NCBI GenBank assembly: GCA_009733775.1
Contig: WOGZ01000077.1
Coordinates: 60,938 to 124,937 of the forward strand
From: Alectoria sarmentosa
Taxonomy: Eukaryota > Ascomycota > Lecanoromycetes > Lecanorales > Parmeliaceae
Length of the DNA stretch: 64,000 nucleotides
Reading direction: 5' to 3'
Under the pieces are notes generated by a model. That model ran no database searches. It was not told where the DNA came from and was given only the letters and a program-made list of their open reading frames with translations. The translations under genes and the position numbers were made by a program. Each line of letters starts with the position of its first letter. Position 1 is the first letter of the stretch. This document shows, piece by piece, positions 33,852 to 44,670 of this stretch.

Positions 33852-36212
33852 ATGCATACTTTTCTTACAAGGCAGCGATTGTGTCATTCCTGCTCGTCCC
33901 AACTGCTATCCATATTTGCAAATGGATTCTCATCAACTGCCAGGCTGTCCAAGTATGGAGCAAAGCCATGGAGTCAATACAGCTTTCGAAGAGTCTCGCC
34001 ATCTCAGACACGACCCTTCAACGCCGCACAAAGACTTCGAGTCTCACTCGAAAATGATGGGGCCCCTGAGATCGACCTCCCAAAAACGCCAGCTCAGATG
34101 GAATCGATAGTACGCCAGGCACGCGAAACATTTGGAGAGACTTTGCCAAAAGATTTCCTTTCATCAGAAGAATACACAATCTATGAGAGGCTCTACGGTC
34201 CGCCATCCGCAACTACGCTCCCTGAAGATGTCGATCTGCTTCGAGGCGTGGAGGAAGAGGAGGACGAATCCCCTGAAAATGTACTTATGAGAGAAAACGC
34301 TGAGGGCAAACTTGAAGAGGTCGTCTACGAGGAAGATTCATTGGATGAAGATGATTTGATGGACGAAGACGCAGAGCCGATGCCCTCGGAAACAGAAGTA
34401 GATTTTCAGGCGCGGATGGCGGTATTCCGAGATATAGCTGCGGCGAATGCTTCACAAGCAAAGGCAAACGAGGAGAGCTCCCAAAGTATGAAACCCGACG
34501 AACCCTCATATGATCTCTTGTCGGAGGAGGAATTGGCAATCGAGGACGAAGATGCCAAAGACTTTGAACAAGAAGACAAGGCATACGAGAGGGGCGATTC
34601 TGTAAGGACACATCCGTTGACAATCGCTGGGCGGTTCAGCACTTCACCAACTACGATACATATACCCAAGGATACCGTCGTGGACCCAATCACAGCTCTG
34701 CTCGCTGATGCCTCCAACAAGCAATTGTCCGAAGTCGCCCAGAAGACCTTTGGTGGTCCCGGATTACCAAATTCTACAGCCACGATAGTAAGGGCACATC
34801 TCAAGCAGCAACCGATTGCGTTGGAGGCATCACAGTCTTACATGGGTGAGATGGAAGGCAATGCCTACATCTCTGCAATCATGCCTGGGGCATATGCTAC
34901 TGTAATGAGCACACTGGTAGAGACCCGTAAGCGCTTAGGATCCGACTGGCTACGCAAGCTCATGAGGAAGAAAGGTGGTCCCCGCGTTTTAGATGCTGGG
35001 GCAGGAGGTGCTGGCGTTTTAGCATGGCGAGAGATTTTGCGGGCAGAGTGGGAACTCATGCATCCCAATGGAGTGCTACCCAATAGGCCTCCGCCGTATG
35101 GCAAGTCTACTGTTGTTACTGGTTCATCCGCACTACGAAACCGGGCTAGCTACTTGCTGGATGACACGACGTTCATCCCCCGTCTTCCAGATTATGATCC
35201 GTCACGAGATCATCCGTCCCTTGAAGACAGGAATCCTCAACCGAGGAAACAATACGACGTCATCTTGGCGCCCTACACTCTATGGACACTGAAAGAGGAC
35301 TATATCCGAAAGAACCAAATTCAAAATTTCTGGTCTTTGCTGGATCCAAAAGGCGGTGTCCTCGTTCTGATCGAGAAAGGGGTTCCAAGAGGGTTTGAGC
35401 TAATTGCAGGCGCGAGGGAAACGCTGTTGAAACATCACATAGCATCACCGGAGGAAGAAGAAGGGGAAGAACCCATTGAAGCTGCTTCTCGGAATCGTTT
35501 CGGGCCCAAGGAAAAGGGCATGATCATTGCTCCGTGTACGAACCATGGAAAATGCCCAATGTATATCACAGCTGGGCGGAGCCAAGGCAGAAAAGATTAC
35601 TGTCATTTCTCGCAGCGCTACCTCCGCCCACACTATCTGCAACGTATCCTTGGCTCGCGAGACAAAAACCACGAGGACATTTCGTTTAGCTACGTGGCTC
35701 TTCAGCGCGGCATTGACCAACGGGAGGTGAACAACATTATGCAAGGCCAGGCAGCCGTAGAGGCTGCTTTCGCAGGGTTTGAGGATACGGAAGGAATTGA
35801 AAGCACTAATGGTTCACAAGAGGCTATTGATACTGAAGTCGCAGGCACCAGCACCCTCAGCTTACCTCGGGCGATTCTTCCACCAATAAAGAGCCGGGGT
35901 CACGTTATCCTCGATCTCTGCACTCCTGCAGGTAAGATAGAGCGGTGGACTGTTCCGAAATCCTTCAGCAAACAGGCCTATCGGGATGCACGAAAGTCCA
36001 AGTGGGGAGATCTGTGGGCTCTCGGTGCCAAGACTAGGGTCCAGCGAAACATTCGCGTGGGTTTGAACAAGGCGAAGACGCAGCGAAAAGACGCACTCGA
36101 TGCCGCCGAGGAGACAGAAGACACACGGGATTCCCAAGCGCTTAGGCCCGCTTCTGGGAAAAGATCAAAAAAGACGAAGCCGAGGCTAGAGACGGTCGAA
36201 GACGACTACTAA
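33852..36212 (+). CDS. RSM22: Mitochondrial ribosome small-subunit protein/assembly factor Rsm22
   Basis: One exon, 786 residues from the ATG at 33852; the frame is open further upstream but without an ATG. An N-terminal presequence (MHTFLTRQRLCHSC) and acidic linker precede a methyltransferase-like Rossmann fold: RVLDAGAGGAGVLAWREILR, YDVILAPYTLWTLKED and DPKGGVLVLIEKGVPRGFEL. The Rsm22/METTL17 cysteine cluster follows, with CTNHGKC (about C562, C568) and DYCHF (about C584) before SQRYLRPHYLQRIL. A late LDLCTPAGKIERWTVPKSF could supply the last ligand. Family work shows that METTL17 binds a [4Fe-4S] cluster needed for small-subunit assembly. The length and motifs fit the fungal family well. 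Confidence 0.93.
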   Translation: MHTFLTRQRLCHSCSSQLLSIFANGFSSTARLSKYGAKPWSQYSFRRVSPSQTRPFNAAQRLRVSLENDGAPEIDLPKTPAQMESIVRQARETFGETLPKDFLSSEEYTIYERLYGPPSATTLPEDVDLLRGVEEEEDESPENVLMRENAEGKLEEVVYEEDSLDEDDLMDEDAEPMPSETEVDFQARMAVFRDIAAANASQAKANEESSQSMKPDEPSYDLLSEEELAIEDEDAKDFEQEDKAYERGDSVRTHPLTIAGRFSTSPTTIHIPKDTVVDPITALLADASNKQLSEVAQKTFGGPGLPNSTATIVRAHLKQQPIALEASQSYMGEMEGNAYISAIMPGAYATVMSTLVETRKRLGSDWLRKLMRKKGGPRVLDAGAGGAGVLAWREILRAEWELMHPNGVLPNRPPPYGKSTVVTGSSALRNRASYLLDDTTFIPRLPDYDPSRDHPSLEDRNPQPRKQYDVILAPYTLWTLKEDYIRKNQIQNFWSLLDPKGGVLVLIEKGVPRGFELIAGARETLLKHHIASPEEEEGEEPIEAASRNRFGPKEKGMIIAPCTNHGKCPMYITAGRSQGRKDYCHFSQRYLRPHYLQRILGSRDKNHEDISFSYVALQRGIDQREVNNIMQGQAAVEAAFAGFEDTEGIESTNGSQEAIDTEVAGTSTLSLPRAILPPIKSRGHVILDLCTPAGKIERWTVPKSFSKQAYRDARKSKWGDLWALGAKTRVQRNIRVGLNKAKTQRKDALDAAEETEDTRDSQALRPASGKRSKKTKPRLETVEDDY

Positions 36213-36848
36213 ATAAATATTAGTGAATGCAGCAGTCCGCTTTGAGGCCCCTAAAGGTAGCAAACTTCATCTTCGCGCGGGACCTGTTGTCAACAGAGTC
36301 AACAATGGGTGCACTGCCGAGCCCTGCCTAACGGCATGCTTTATCTCTGGGCATGATTTGACCGCCGACCTCGAGCCTTCGGAACTGTAGGTCTGATGAT
36401 TGGCAGTATTGCACCCGATGAAATACCCTTTTGGCCTATGACAAAATGGCATACTGTACGTACAGTACCATGTCTCGCCTCCTTCTCATTCTTTGCTCTC
36501 CGTTGGCTGCAAAGCTTACAACGCTATCAAACGGTGGGATCACAGCATAAAAGCTTTTCTATTGGTGACTTGTTCCGACATTATGGCAGCTCAGAGTCAT
36601 GAGATCGGAGATGTACCACCCCCAAGACCACCTGCATTAATAATAACCTTCTACCCTCCTCGTTCTTGTTCCAGTGCAACTCGGAACACAAGTTTTCGTT
36701 CTTCTATTGCAACGATATCCGAAGAAACTTGCCATCCAACACTGCCAGCGGCCCAGCCATCGTACCCTTCTGCTTTTGCTTCTCGTGACGGCGTCTTTCT
36801 GAAAGAGCACCACCGTACGTCGAACAACAAGTACAAAGAACAGCCATC
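36213..36848. other. Intergenic, nothing recognised
   Basis: About 640 bp. The pyrimidine-rich part from about 36,640 leads into the next gene's start. No gene is seen. Confidence 0.5.
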
Positions 36849-37608
36849 ATGTTCAACAACGCGGCAAAATACGACCGCTGGGGGAACCTAGTGTCACCAG
36901 AACCACCCGCCCAAACTGTCCGTACTCCCACCGCCGCATGGTTGGGGCAAGGTGACACGTACGGGAATGCCTATCATTTCACCCATATGGGGTAGAGAAT
37001 GAGTAAAACTTCTAATACCATCCAGTGGCCTGCCTCCTGTTCCTCCGCCACCTCCTTATGGGCCGTCCAGGTCGGACTACCCACCTCCGCCCTCATTCCC
37101 CATCGAACTGCCACCACCATCACCACAATCAATGCCCAGTGGCGGGGCCTTTGGATTCTCAACCAGCTTTCGCTTCGGGCCTCCGGGCACCGGAGCCCCT
37201 ACCATACCGCCAAGTCTTTCCTCCATGTCCCCCACGGGTGGAGTCCCTCCTGCCCGTCACGTACCCAACCCAACATCATCAACAGCAGCACCAACACGCC
37301 CAAACAATCCCTCCGAGATAGAGAAACGTTACGCCTCTCCCATATTCACACGTCCCATTTGCAACACCTGCCACGTCAACTGCGTCAATGTCCGCGAAAG
37401 CAATACGAATTTCTGCGAGAGATGCTTCCAGGATGCTCTGAGACGCAGGGGTAAGAAGGATTCCCCAAAGTCAAATAGGCCTACGTGCAAAATTTGCCAC
37501 GTCAATTGCATTAATGTGAGAGATGGGGAGCAGATTTATTGTGAGAGATGCTGGCAGGAGGCGTTGAGGAAGAGGGGCGTTAGGGAGGATGGGAGTGTGT
37601 TGGTTTGA
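36849..37608 (+). CDS. Proline-rich protein with duplicated Cys-cluster module
   Basis: Exons 36849-36958 and 37026-37608, joined in phase 2 (donor gtacgg; ctaat branch point and ccag acceptor), give 230 residues. The first about 125 residues are Pro/Ser/Gly-rich and probably disordered (GLPPVPPPPPYGPSRSDYPP). The C-terminus holds two copies of a compact module, C-x2-CHVNC-x-NVR-x7/8-C-x2-C: CNTCHVNCVNVR with FCERC, and CKICHVNCINVR with YCERC. Each is followed by x2-ALR-x-RG. The spacing of four or five cysteines and one histidine suggests a zinc site per module. I do not recognise a named family. The strong identity between copies points to internal duplication. Function is unknown. Confidence 0.78.
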
Positions 37609-38321
37609 GGGGGGTGGGAGTGTGACATGCGGTGGACGGAGGCTGATGTGGGCGAATGGGGTTTTAGCGAGGTGTTTGTTCGGTAGTTCTGCTTACACTT
37701 GATGAATAACGGCTGGTTCTGTGCATCGCGGATTGTGGACTTTAGTATATATCTTTTGTTTTCAAGGTATTTGAACATCCGAATCTACTTTTCTCACCAA
37801 TTAAACGCCCTCTTTCTGCGTGTACAGATCTCTCTCGACTATTGGTTGTGACTATCTAGGAGTTGTCCTTCGAGCCTCGAAACCCTGTCAGCTTTAAGCT
37901 CAGGTCCTATGATATTCTTTGGAGTAGGCGCGCCTTGAGCTTCTAGCATCATGTATGTCAGGTCTTAGGTCCCATGTTATCGCCTTGTTTCCACGCATAA
38001 CGAGCTCCCAACATTATAAATGTTAAGGCATAAGCCCCTTTGCATCTGTTAAGGTAGATGAGTGAGAGCTGGTAAAATGAAATATTCATGGGCACAGTAC
38101 CTATAGCATTAGAAATCTGGGGTTTCTCCAGCCCATAGATAGGTAATTAGGGTTGATCCGGATCTTCTAACGGATCTTGCGGATGCTGATTCCTAGATGA
38201 TCCGTAGATCAAGCAAACGGGGAATTTCGTCAGGTACTGGAGCAAAAAGGGCATCTTTTCCAGTGCGTAGACTCTTGAACCTGGTTCAACAGTCCGGAGA
38301 CAATACCGTTCCTTTTCCGCG
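37609..38321. other. Convergent intergenic stretch
   Basis: About 710 bp, somewhat AT-richer than its surroundings, between the Cys-module gene and RRP40. No gene is recognised. Confidence 0.5.
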
Positions 38322-39144
38322 TCATAATCCCCTGAGCAGTTTCTTCACAAGCTTTCCCTGCTCCTCCACCCCCAACCCCTCCCTATCCGTCTCCTGCAAC
38401 GCTCTTCCCACCAGCAACGTCCCCTTCACCCCGCCGCTCTTCACCCACACCTTCCCATTCCTCCCCACCGCGACCTCAAAGGCCACCTTCTCCGCCATCT
38501 CCTCCAACACCACTATCCCCCCCTCCTCCCTCTGCCTCGCCAACAACAACCGCCGCGCCATCCCCAAGCTGACATCAAACACCATACCGCCCTTCAGCTC
38601 GCCCATCCCTTCCGACTTGCCCGTCGAGGGATTGTAGCACACCAGCTCCGGGTCCGCGTGTTTCGACGCCGAGAGGACGCGCGCGTAGACCAAGCTGCCG
38701 GAGTTGAGCTGGGGACGGGTCTTCTTGGTGGCGCCTTCGAAGGCCAGTTGCGGGAGCTGGGCCAGGGTTGTGTGGGGGGTTATGGCGCAGTGATACCAGT
38801 CGGTGGAGGAGTGGTGGACGGTTGCTAGGATCAGGTCATTGGGTTGTGGTATGTACTGGTGGTAAAGCGCCATGTTAGCCTGGCGAATAACGAGCAGTAG
38901 AGGGAAGTGAGGAGGATCAAGGATGGGCAAGAGGAAGTAGTACCCTACCGCTGTTGTTTTCGACCCATATTGCGTTCCTTTTTTGGTCGATGCATAGCGT
39001 GCCAGCGAGTACCGAGGTTATGGTTGACGGAGGAGTATAGCGGAGGCCAGGGCCAAGTTTGAGTGCGAGAGATGGGTTAGAAGGGATAGGAAGGACGTCG
39101 GGGGAGATGGCTTCGCCCGGGAGTACGAGGATCTGTGTGGCCAT
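38322..39144 (-). CDS. RRP40: RNA exosome subunit Rrp40
   Basis: Exons 39144-38944 and 38855-38322, joined in phase 0, give 244 residues. The N-terminal part (QILVLPGEAISPDVLPI) and GPGLRYTPPSTITSVLAGTL are followed by WVENNSGR, YIPQPNDLILATVHH and a S1-like domain (STDWYHCAITPHTTLAQL). A KH-like C-terminal domain has KVWVKSGGVKGTLLVGRALQ. Rrp40/EXOSC3 caps the nine-subunit exosome ring together with Rrp4 and Csl4 and guides RNA to Rrp44/Rrp6. The length matches yeast (240) and human (275). The intron boundary is set by family sequence, since RYIP is nearly invariant. Confidence 0.93.
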
Positions 39145-39414
39145 TAGCCTTAGAGCCTCACCTTTTATCAGAATAGCATCTTGATTGGAGTTCAAAAGTG
39201 GAGATATATAGCTTTGGAGTGAATGTTTCTGATGCCAAGACCCGTTGAATCGAGGAATCTAGATACTCGGATCTAACCGGCGCTAGCAAAAAGTTCGACA
39301 TGGGCTCGAAAAAGTTCAGCCCTCGAGCGTTATTAGGCTTTCTTTGATTTTGGAAGCTACCTTGTATGATATGAGAACATCTCAGTACAAGTACTTTGAT
39401 ACTAATACTGTAGA

Positions 39415-41339
39415 ATGAGCTCTCAAGAGGAGGGCGAGCTTCCTTCGCCTGAAATAACCGCAATTGGAATATCATTTGGCAATTCGAACAGTTCTATTGC
39501 TTACACGTCTGGAGTATGACCCTGAATCTGGTTATCTTTTCTACCTTTATCGCGAAAAAAAGGAACAAGAATTTCGCTGACCAGTTTGTCTGAATAGGAA
39601 GGCAAAGCAGAAGTAATAGCGAACGAAGAAGGCGACCGCCAAATACCTTCAGTGCTGTCGTATATTGAGGGAGAAGAATATCACGGCACACAAGCCAAGT
39701 CGCAATTAGTCAGAAACAGCAAGAATACCGTCGCATACTTCAGAGACTTTCTGGGGAAAGACTTCGACTCGATAGATCCCACACCATGCCATGCTTCAGC
39801 CCACCCCCAAAAGCACGAATCTACGGTAGCATTTTCGATACAAGACCAAGAGTCGGACACCCAGAACATAGTCACAGTTTCCGAGATCACAACTCGTCAC
39901 ATTCGTCGATTAGCTTCCTCTGCTTCCGACTTCCTAGGCAAGAAAGTCAACGCCGCAGTGATTACTGTCCCCACAAATGTCACAGAGGAGCAACGAGAAG
40001 CTTTGAGCGAAGCGGCGAAGAAAGCTGGCATTGAAGTGTTGCAGATGATCTCAGAGCCAACGGCAGCTGTGCTGGCATATGATGCACGGCCGGAAGCAAA
40101 AATAAAGGACAAGATCATCGTGGTCGCCGACTTGGGGGGGACGAGATCGGATATTGCGATCGTTGCCTCGCGAGGCGGAATTTACAGCACACTCTCGACG
40201 TCTCATGACTACGAAACAGCGGCAGGTGTACAGCTTGACCAGGTTCTGATTGATCACTTCGCCAAAGAGTTCATAAAGAAGAACAAGACGGACCCTCGGA
40301 AAAACGAAAGGAGCATGGCTAAGCTCAAGCTCGAAGCTGAGGCAACGAAGAAAGCGCTGAGTTTGGGCGGTAACGCCAGCTGCAGTGTGGAGTCTCTGGC
40401 CGATGGGATAGACTTCAGTTCTACGATCAACAGAACGCGCTACGAGCTTTTGGCTGGCAAGGTCTTCGGGGCTTTTACTCGCCTGATTGAGGAAGCCGTG
40501 CGGAAAGCAGACCTCGACATCCTGGATGTAGATGAGGTAGGACATCCGACTCCCTTTTGTTCACCTTTGTCATACCAGAAGTTTCTCCGATGACTGTGGC
40601 GTGCGCTGTTGAAGTCCGCTTTGAACCTTTAGAATGACACTCCTTTCAGGTCATTCTCTCAGGAGGGACATCCCATACACCCAAGATCTCTCAAAACCTT
40701 CAACGACTTTTCCCACCGACCACTCGCATTCTTTCTCCCTCCACCCTTCCTACAGCCATTGACCCATCATCCCTGTCAGCTCGAGGCGCCGCCATTCAAG
40801 CGTCTCTGGTGCAAGAGTTTGAAAAGGACGACATTGAACAATCAACCCACCCCATGGTGACGGTGACGCCTCACCTACGGAATGCGATTGGCGTCATGGT
40901 GGTTAGTGAAGATGTGAAGAAGGGCTTGTTTAGTGCTTTGGTAGAGAAAGAGACCGCTGTTCCATGCCGGAGAACGGGGGTCTTTGCAGTTCCTAGAGAG
41001 GGCGGCGATGTGATTGTCAAGATTTGCGAAGGGCTGAGAGAGATCAAGGTGTCGAAAAAAGAGAAGGCCAAGATCAATGGCAAGCCAGCGTCTGATGACT
41101 CGGAGCTTGACAGCGACGACGAGGACGATGAGGAGGAGATTCGAGAAAAGGTGTGGAAGGTTGGGACTGTGCTTGCTGAAGCGGGGGTCAAGGGGGTGAA
41201 GAAGGGAGGGAAAGTTGAGGTTAGGATCAAGGTGGAAGCAGATTTGGGAGTGCAGGTTGAGGTGAGAGAGGCGGGTGGCAAAGGAGGCGTAAGGGGGACG
41301 CTGGAGAAGGCTCGAGTGGTGGAGAATGGAAGTGCTTGA
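39415..41339 (+). CDS. SSZ1: Ribosome-associated Hsp70-like protein Ssz1
   Basis: Exons 39415-39513, 39598-40536 and 40650-41339, all phase 0, give 575 residues. It has a complete Hsp70 ATPase fold: GISFGNSNSSIAY, AAVITVPTNVTEEQREAL, ISEPTAAVLAYDA, VVADLGGTRSDIAIV and VILSGGTSHTPKISQ. The DLGGTRSD phosphate loop (instead of DLGGGT) is the hallmark of Ssz1 rather than Ssa or Ssb. The C-terminal substrate-binding part is short and has an acidic insert (DDSELDSDDEDDEEEIREK). Ssz1 pairs with the J-protein zuotin in the ribosome-associated complex, which stimulates Ssb on nascent chains. Confidence 0.96.
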
Positions 41340-42875
41340 GGTGGATAAAGAAAGGGATAGATGGAAGTTTGGATGACAAAAGGCTTGCAATAGATGGGTT
41401 TGCTTGGGAGTTGAGCAAGGAGATTCACGTTTCGCATACAGGTGTACAATGAAACAATGCATATTGATACTCAGACCGCCTCGTGAGAAAGTGGAAGAAA
41501 GCATTCCTCGTGTTTCTGATGTCTCATTGGCACATGTGGGAAAGGCCGAAACACTCCTGACTGCCAGATTGTTTCGAGGCCCAGTTTCACACCTCCTGCA
41601 CAGCCTTGAATCCTACAGCTTGCAGCAGCACAGTCAATAGGTACCACGAGAGCACAGCTTTATAGCCATCTACCTGGGTATCGTTAGGAACTTGAGAATG
41701 ATGGACTGATGGCCATGGATAATTCACGTCATCTCCACGGGCGACGGGCATCAACGGTGAAGGGTCCATTTCCCCGGATTCACGCGATGGCAATATTCGT
41801 GGGAGATGAGAAGCCAATTTCGCCCCGGTCCATTTGGCCAGAAAGCCTTTAAGCTTTCCATGGCGGCCAATCAAGGGCAGAGTTAGCAGGCAGCTAAGGA
41901 AGGAAGCGAATGCAGGAACAAGGGAAGCGCCCGTGTCAGCGAGTGGGTGAGCAGGGATGGGTGCAGAGCCAGGGGTTTCATTATGAGCTTAGTCCCTCTT
42001 GCTTAGCTTCACCGTCGCCAACCTCACACCTCTCCTGCACCACTGATTTCACCGCGGCACAATATTCTCCTGCATCATGGGAAATTGCACTTCAATTTCC
42101 CCCAATCTTTGCACCCCGGGTGCCCCCAGAAGTTTAGTGATGATTGCTTTATTGGCCCCCCAATCGCTGCCCAGGGCAATGGCAAGCGGACATGCTCGCG
42201 CAAGATTACCACCCCCATCTCTATGCTCCCTCATTGGCTGCAGCCCAGCACTTGCGCCCTGGTGGGATTAGGCCGGTAAGGTAGTCGAGGCGATGAGGCA
42301 ATATACATGCGGCAAATATTGCTGTGGGGCGTCTCATATATGTTACACCACCGACTCCTACTGCCCCGTCTTTCACCCGACCTTTTTTCTGCGAAAAAAA
42401 GACACGCTCCTTCTGTCCTTTCACTCTTTCAACCTCTTCCAGTCAACTACATACTCTCTCTAAAGTTAGGTATCCTTTGGTGCGATATCAGGCTATTGTC
42501 GCACCCTACACTCATTTCAAGCAAACAAAGCAAGTTTCATTCGAGTTGATCTCATTCACTACAACCATCACCCACCATCACCACAGCCTTTGTCGCAGAG
42601 AAGGGAAGCAGCACAATACATCACGCGCGCAGCATTATCCCTCAAACAAACAGTCAAGAAAAGCACCACAGTCAAGACAAAGCACCTCGGTCACAAAGCA
42701 TCCAAGCAAAGACCTCCCTCGCGCAAAGTTGAACTCGCAATCACCATCATCATCAAACATACACCGTCGCACCGCAACAACCACCCACATTGCGCAAAAC
42801 CCACCCGATCAGCGTGCGCGCACAAGTCCCCAGCCTCGAACCACCACACCCACTGCGCACCACCAAAGCACCGCA
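41340..42875. other. Long intergenic region and 5' leader of the GPI protein gene
   Basis: About 1.5 kb. From about 42,440 on it becomes C/A-rich, as fungal 5' UTRs often are, leading into the GPI-protein ATG. The frame is open through this leader but its translation is low-complexity and lacks a signal peptide. Confidence 0.45.
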
Positions 42876-43361
42876 ATGCGCCAACCAACCCTCTTCACCC
42901 TCCTCCTCCTCGCCGCAGCCTCCGCCCACGCAGCCACCGTCTACGTAACCACGACCTGCACCTCCACCTCCACCACCACAATCACCCACATCTCCGCCTC
43001 GAGCACCCAAATCTTCACCTCGGCCATCCCCATCATCGAAACCCCCGTCGCCCCCTCCCCCTCCTCCTCCGCTCCATCGGCATCCACCATCCTCGTGCCC
43101 CTGTCCTCGAGCGCCCCCTCCGCCGGCTCCTCTCCCGTCTACACCAGCGAAGCCGCCCCTTTCCCGACGGCCGCGGGAACCGGCGCCTCCGCGTCCGCGG
43201 GCACGGGCACGAGCGCCGCGTCCGGCACCGGCGCTCCAATCAGCCCAGCTGTTCCGTACAAGGGCGCCGCGGCGAGGAGTCATACGGGCGGTCTATTCGG
43301 CGGCTGCGGCGGCGTCGCGGTGGTGGCCATCGGTGCCGTTGTCGCGTTGGCGCTGTGTTAG
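42876..43361 (+). CDS. GPI-anchored Ser/Thr-rich cell-wall protein
   Basis: A single exon of 161 residues. A cleavable signal peptide (MRQPTLFTLLLLAAASAHAA) is followed by VYVTTTCTSTSTTTITHISA. Then comes a long Ser/Ala/Pro/Thr-rich stalk suited to O-mannosylation (PSPSSSAPSASTILVPLSSS). The end is a glycine-rich linker (SHTGGLFGGCGG) and a hydrophobic tail (VAVVAIGAVVALALC), as expected for GPI attachment. The start CVTTT-like motif after the signal peptide is common in fungal wall proteins. There is no enzymatic domain. The strong C-ending codon bias hints at high expression. The poly-T and microsatellite cluster begins about 120 bp after the stop. Confidence 0.86.
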   Translation: MRQPTLFTLLLLAAASAHAATVYVTTTCTSTSTTTITHISASSTQIFTSAIPIIETPVAPSPSSSAPSASTILVPLSSSAPSAGSSPVYTSEAAPFPTAAGTGASASAGTGTSAASGTGAPISPAVPYKGAAARSHTGGLFGGCGGVAVVAIGAVVALALC

Positions 43362-43478
43362 TAACGTGGGAGCCGCCGGGATCGAAGCTGCCTTGTCGCG
43401 GACGTGGGCTGGATTATGGATTATGGATATGGATTATCGGTCTAGGGGGTTCATCGGCGGAGGAGGCGGGACCGGTCG

Positions 43479-43509
<31 letters not shown>

Positions 43510-44056
43510 CGTTTCTTGCGTACATGTTACGGTTGGGCTTTTTTACTTGGGTATCTTAGTCACTCATTCACTCACTCACTCACTCATTCATAAGTTCATC
43601 TAGCTACCTGCCTACCTACCTGGTGACGCTACTCTGGCTTGCTGTGCTTTGACTTTGACCTTTTGTTTCGTGAATCGATTATATCCCCACAGCTAAGCTA
43701 AGCGCGTGAGATGGCCGTACCTGTGTATCTGTCTGTGTATCTGTCTGTCTGTCTGTCGCTACTGCTGATGCATGCATGCTGCTGCTGCGATTGAATAAAC
43801 GAAACGTCAGAGATGAATTGGATTGAATCGAATGGAATTGGTTGAATGTATCCATTGATTGCTAGCGAAGGGGCGAGGAGTGAAAGGTACAGATATGGTT
43901 GTGTACATAATATTTGTCAAGCGGAAGTGGAATTGGAATTGGAATTGGATTAAAGATATAAAAACACTATGCAGCAATGTATGTGCCTGTGCTGTCATGT
44001 AATTAATTCCCGAGGAATGCCTTCAACTGCCAATCTAATCTAGAGTACCTACCTAC
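43362..44056. repeat. Microsatellite-rich 3' region
   Basis: Holds a run of 29 T (43481-43509), CACT/CATT repeats (about 43559-43590), CTAC repeats (about 43600-43622), GTCT/GTAT repeats (about 43723-43757) and GGAATT repeats (about 43927-43948). No gene is seen. Confidence 0.85.
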
Positions 44057-44460
44057 CTACCTAAGACCGAGCGCGTCATGAATTATAAAGAGCGCAAGCG
44101 AGAACACCACCGCTTTCCCACCCTCCCCTCGTTGTAGACTTCTTTCACGCAGCTTGGGGGAAACTTGGGCTTTCAAACCTAGCCTGGACATCCTCTGCAG
44201 AGATCGCCCAGTCTGGCGCATGTAATAATTGTCTGCGAACTGGGCGTGAGATCGAAGTGACGACGTGACGTGGTAGGGTAGGTTCGTGGCGAATGATTGA
44301 GGGCTGGGGTGTAAACGGTCGGTGGCGTAGAGGTGGGGGCTTTTGGGTACGATTGGTGCTGCGGGGGTCGACTTAAGGGGGGGGGAGGGTGCCAATGTTG
44401 TGCGCGAAAGTATTGTGGGGAGGTGCTGTCAGGTGCAAGATCATGTTCAAGAATCCGAGC
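44057..44460 (-). CDS. Possible hypothetical protein interrupted at a C9 run
   Basis: A minus-strand frame at about 44,395-44,057 reads APIVPKSPHLYATDRLHPSP and FADNYYMRQTGRSLQRMSRL to a stop, but lacks an ATG. Just upstream an ATG near 44,443 opens MILHLTAPPHNTFAHNIGTL in another frame, and the two meet at a run of nine C. If the run were one base shorter they would be one protein of about 130 residues. This may be a sequencing error, a real frameshift or coincidence. No family is recognised. Confidence 0.25.
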
Positions 44461-44627
44461 CTTTGAGTCGAAGCGAGGATCCAGGAGACGTCGGTCGTGA
44501 GGGATTTTGAGAGACTGGAGCCGATGTGATACTTCATAGTGGTTTGGGGAACTGCTGAGGACTATAACATTCCAAGAACCTGAGGCTTTCAGTCGAAAGC
44601 GAGGCTCTAGGAGACGTCGACTGGAGG
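44448..44627 (+). repeat. Two imperfect direct repeats of about 55 bp
   Basis: Copies at about 44,448-44,502 and 44,573-44,627 share blocks such as aagcgagg and aggagacgtcg, with scattered substitutions and small indels. They lie between genes. The origin is unknown. Confidence 0.7.
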
Positions 44628-44670
44628 AAAGGCTGGGGATTGCGACTCGATAGCAACGGTCCTCCCTTTC

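Noticed and set aside
42324..42875. Long N-terminal extension of the GPI protein
   Set aside because: The frame is open, but the translated leader is His/Thr/Gln-rich low complexity and would bury the signal peptide. The ATG at 42876 gives a clean signal sequence.
42590..43603. Large alternative frame over the GPI-protein gene
   Set aside because: Arg/His/Pro-rich translation produced by the C-rich bias of the real gene in another frame.
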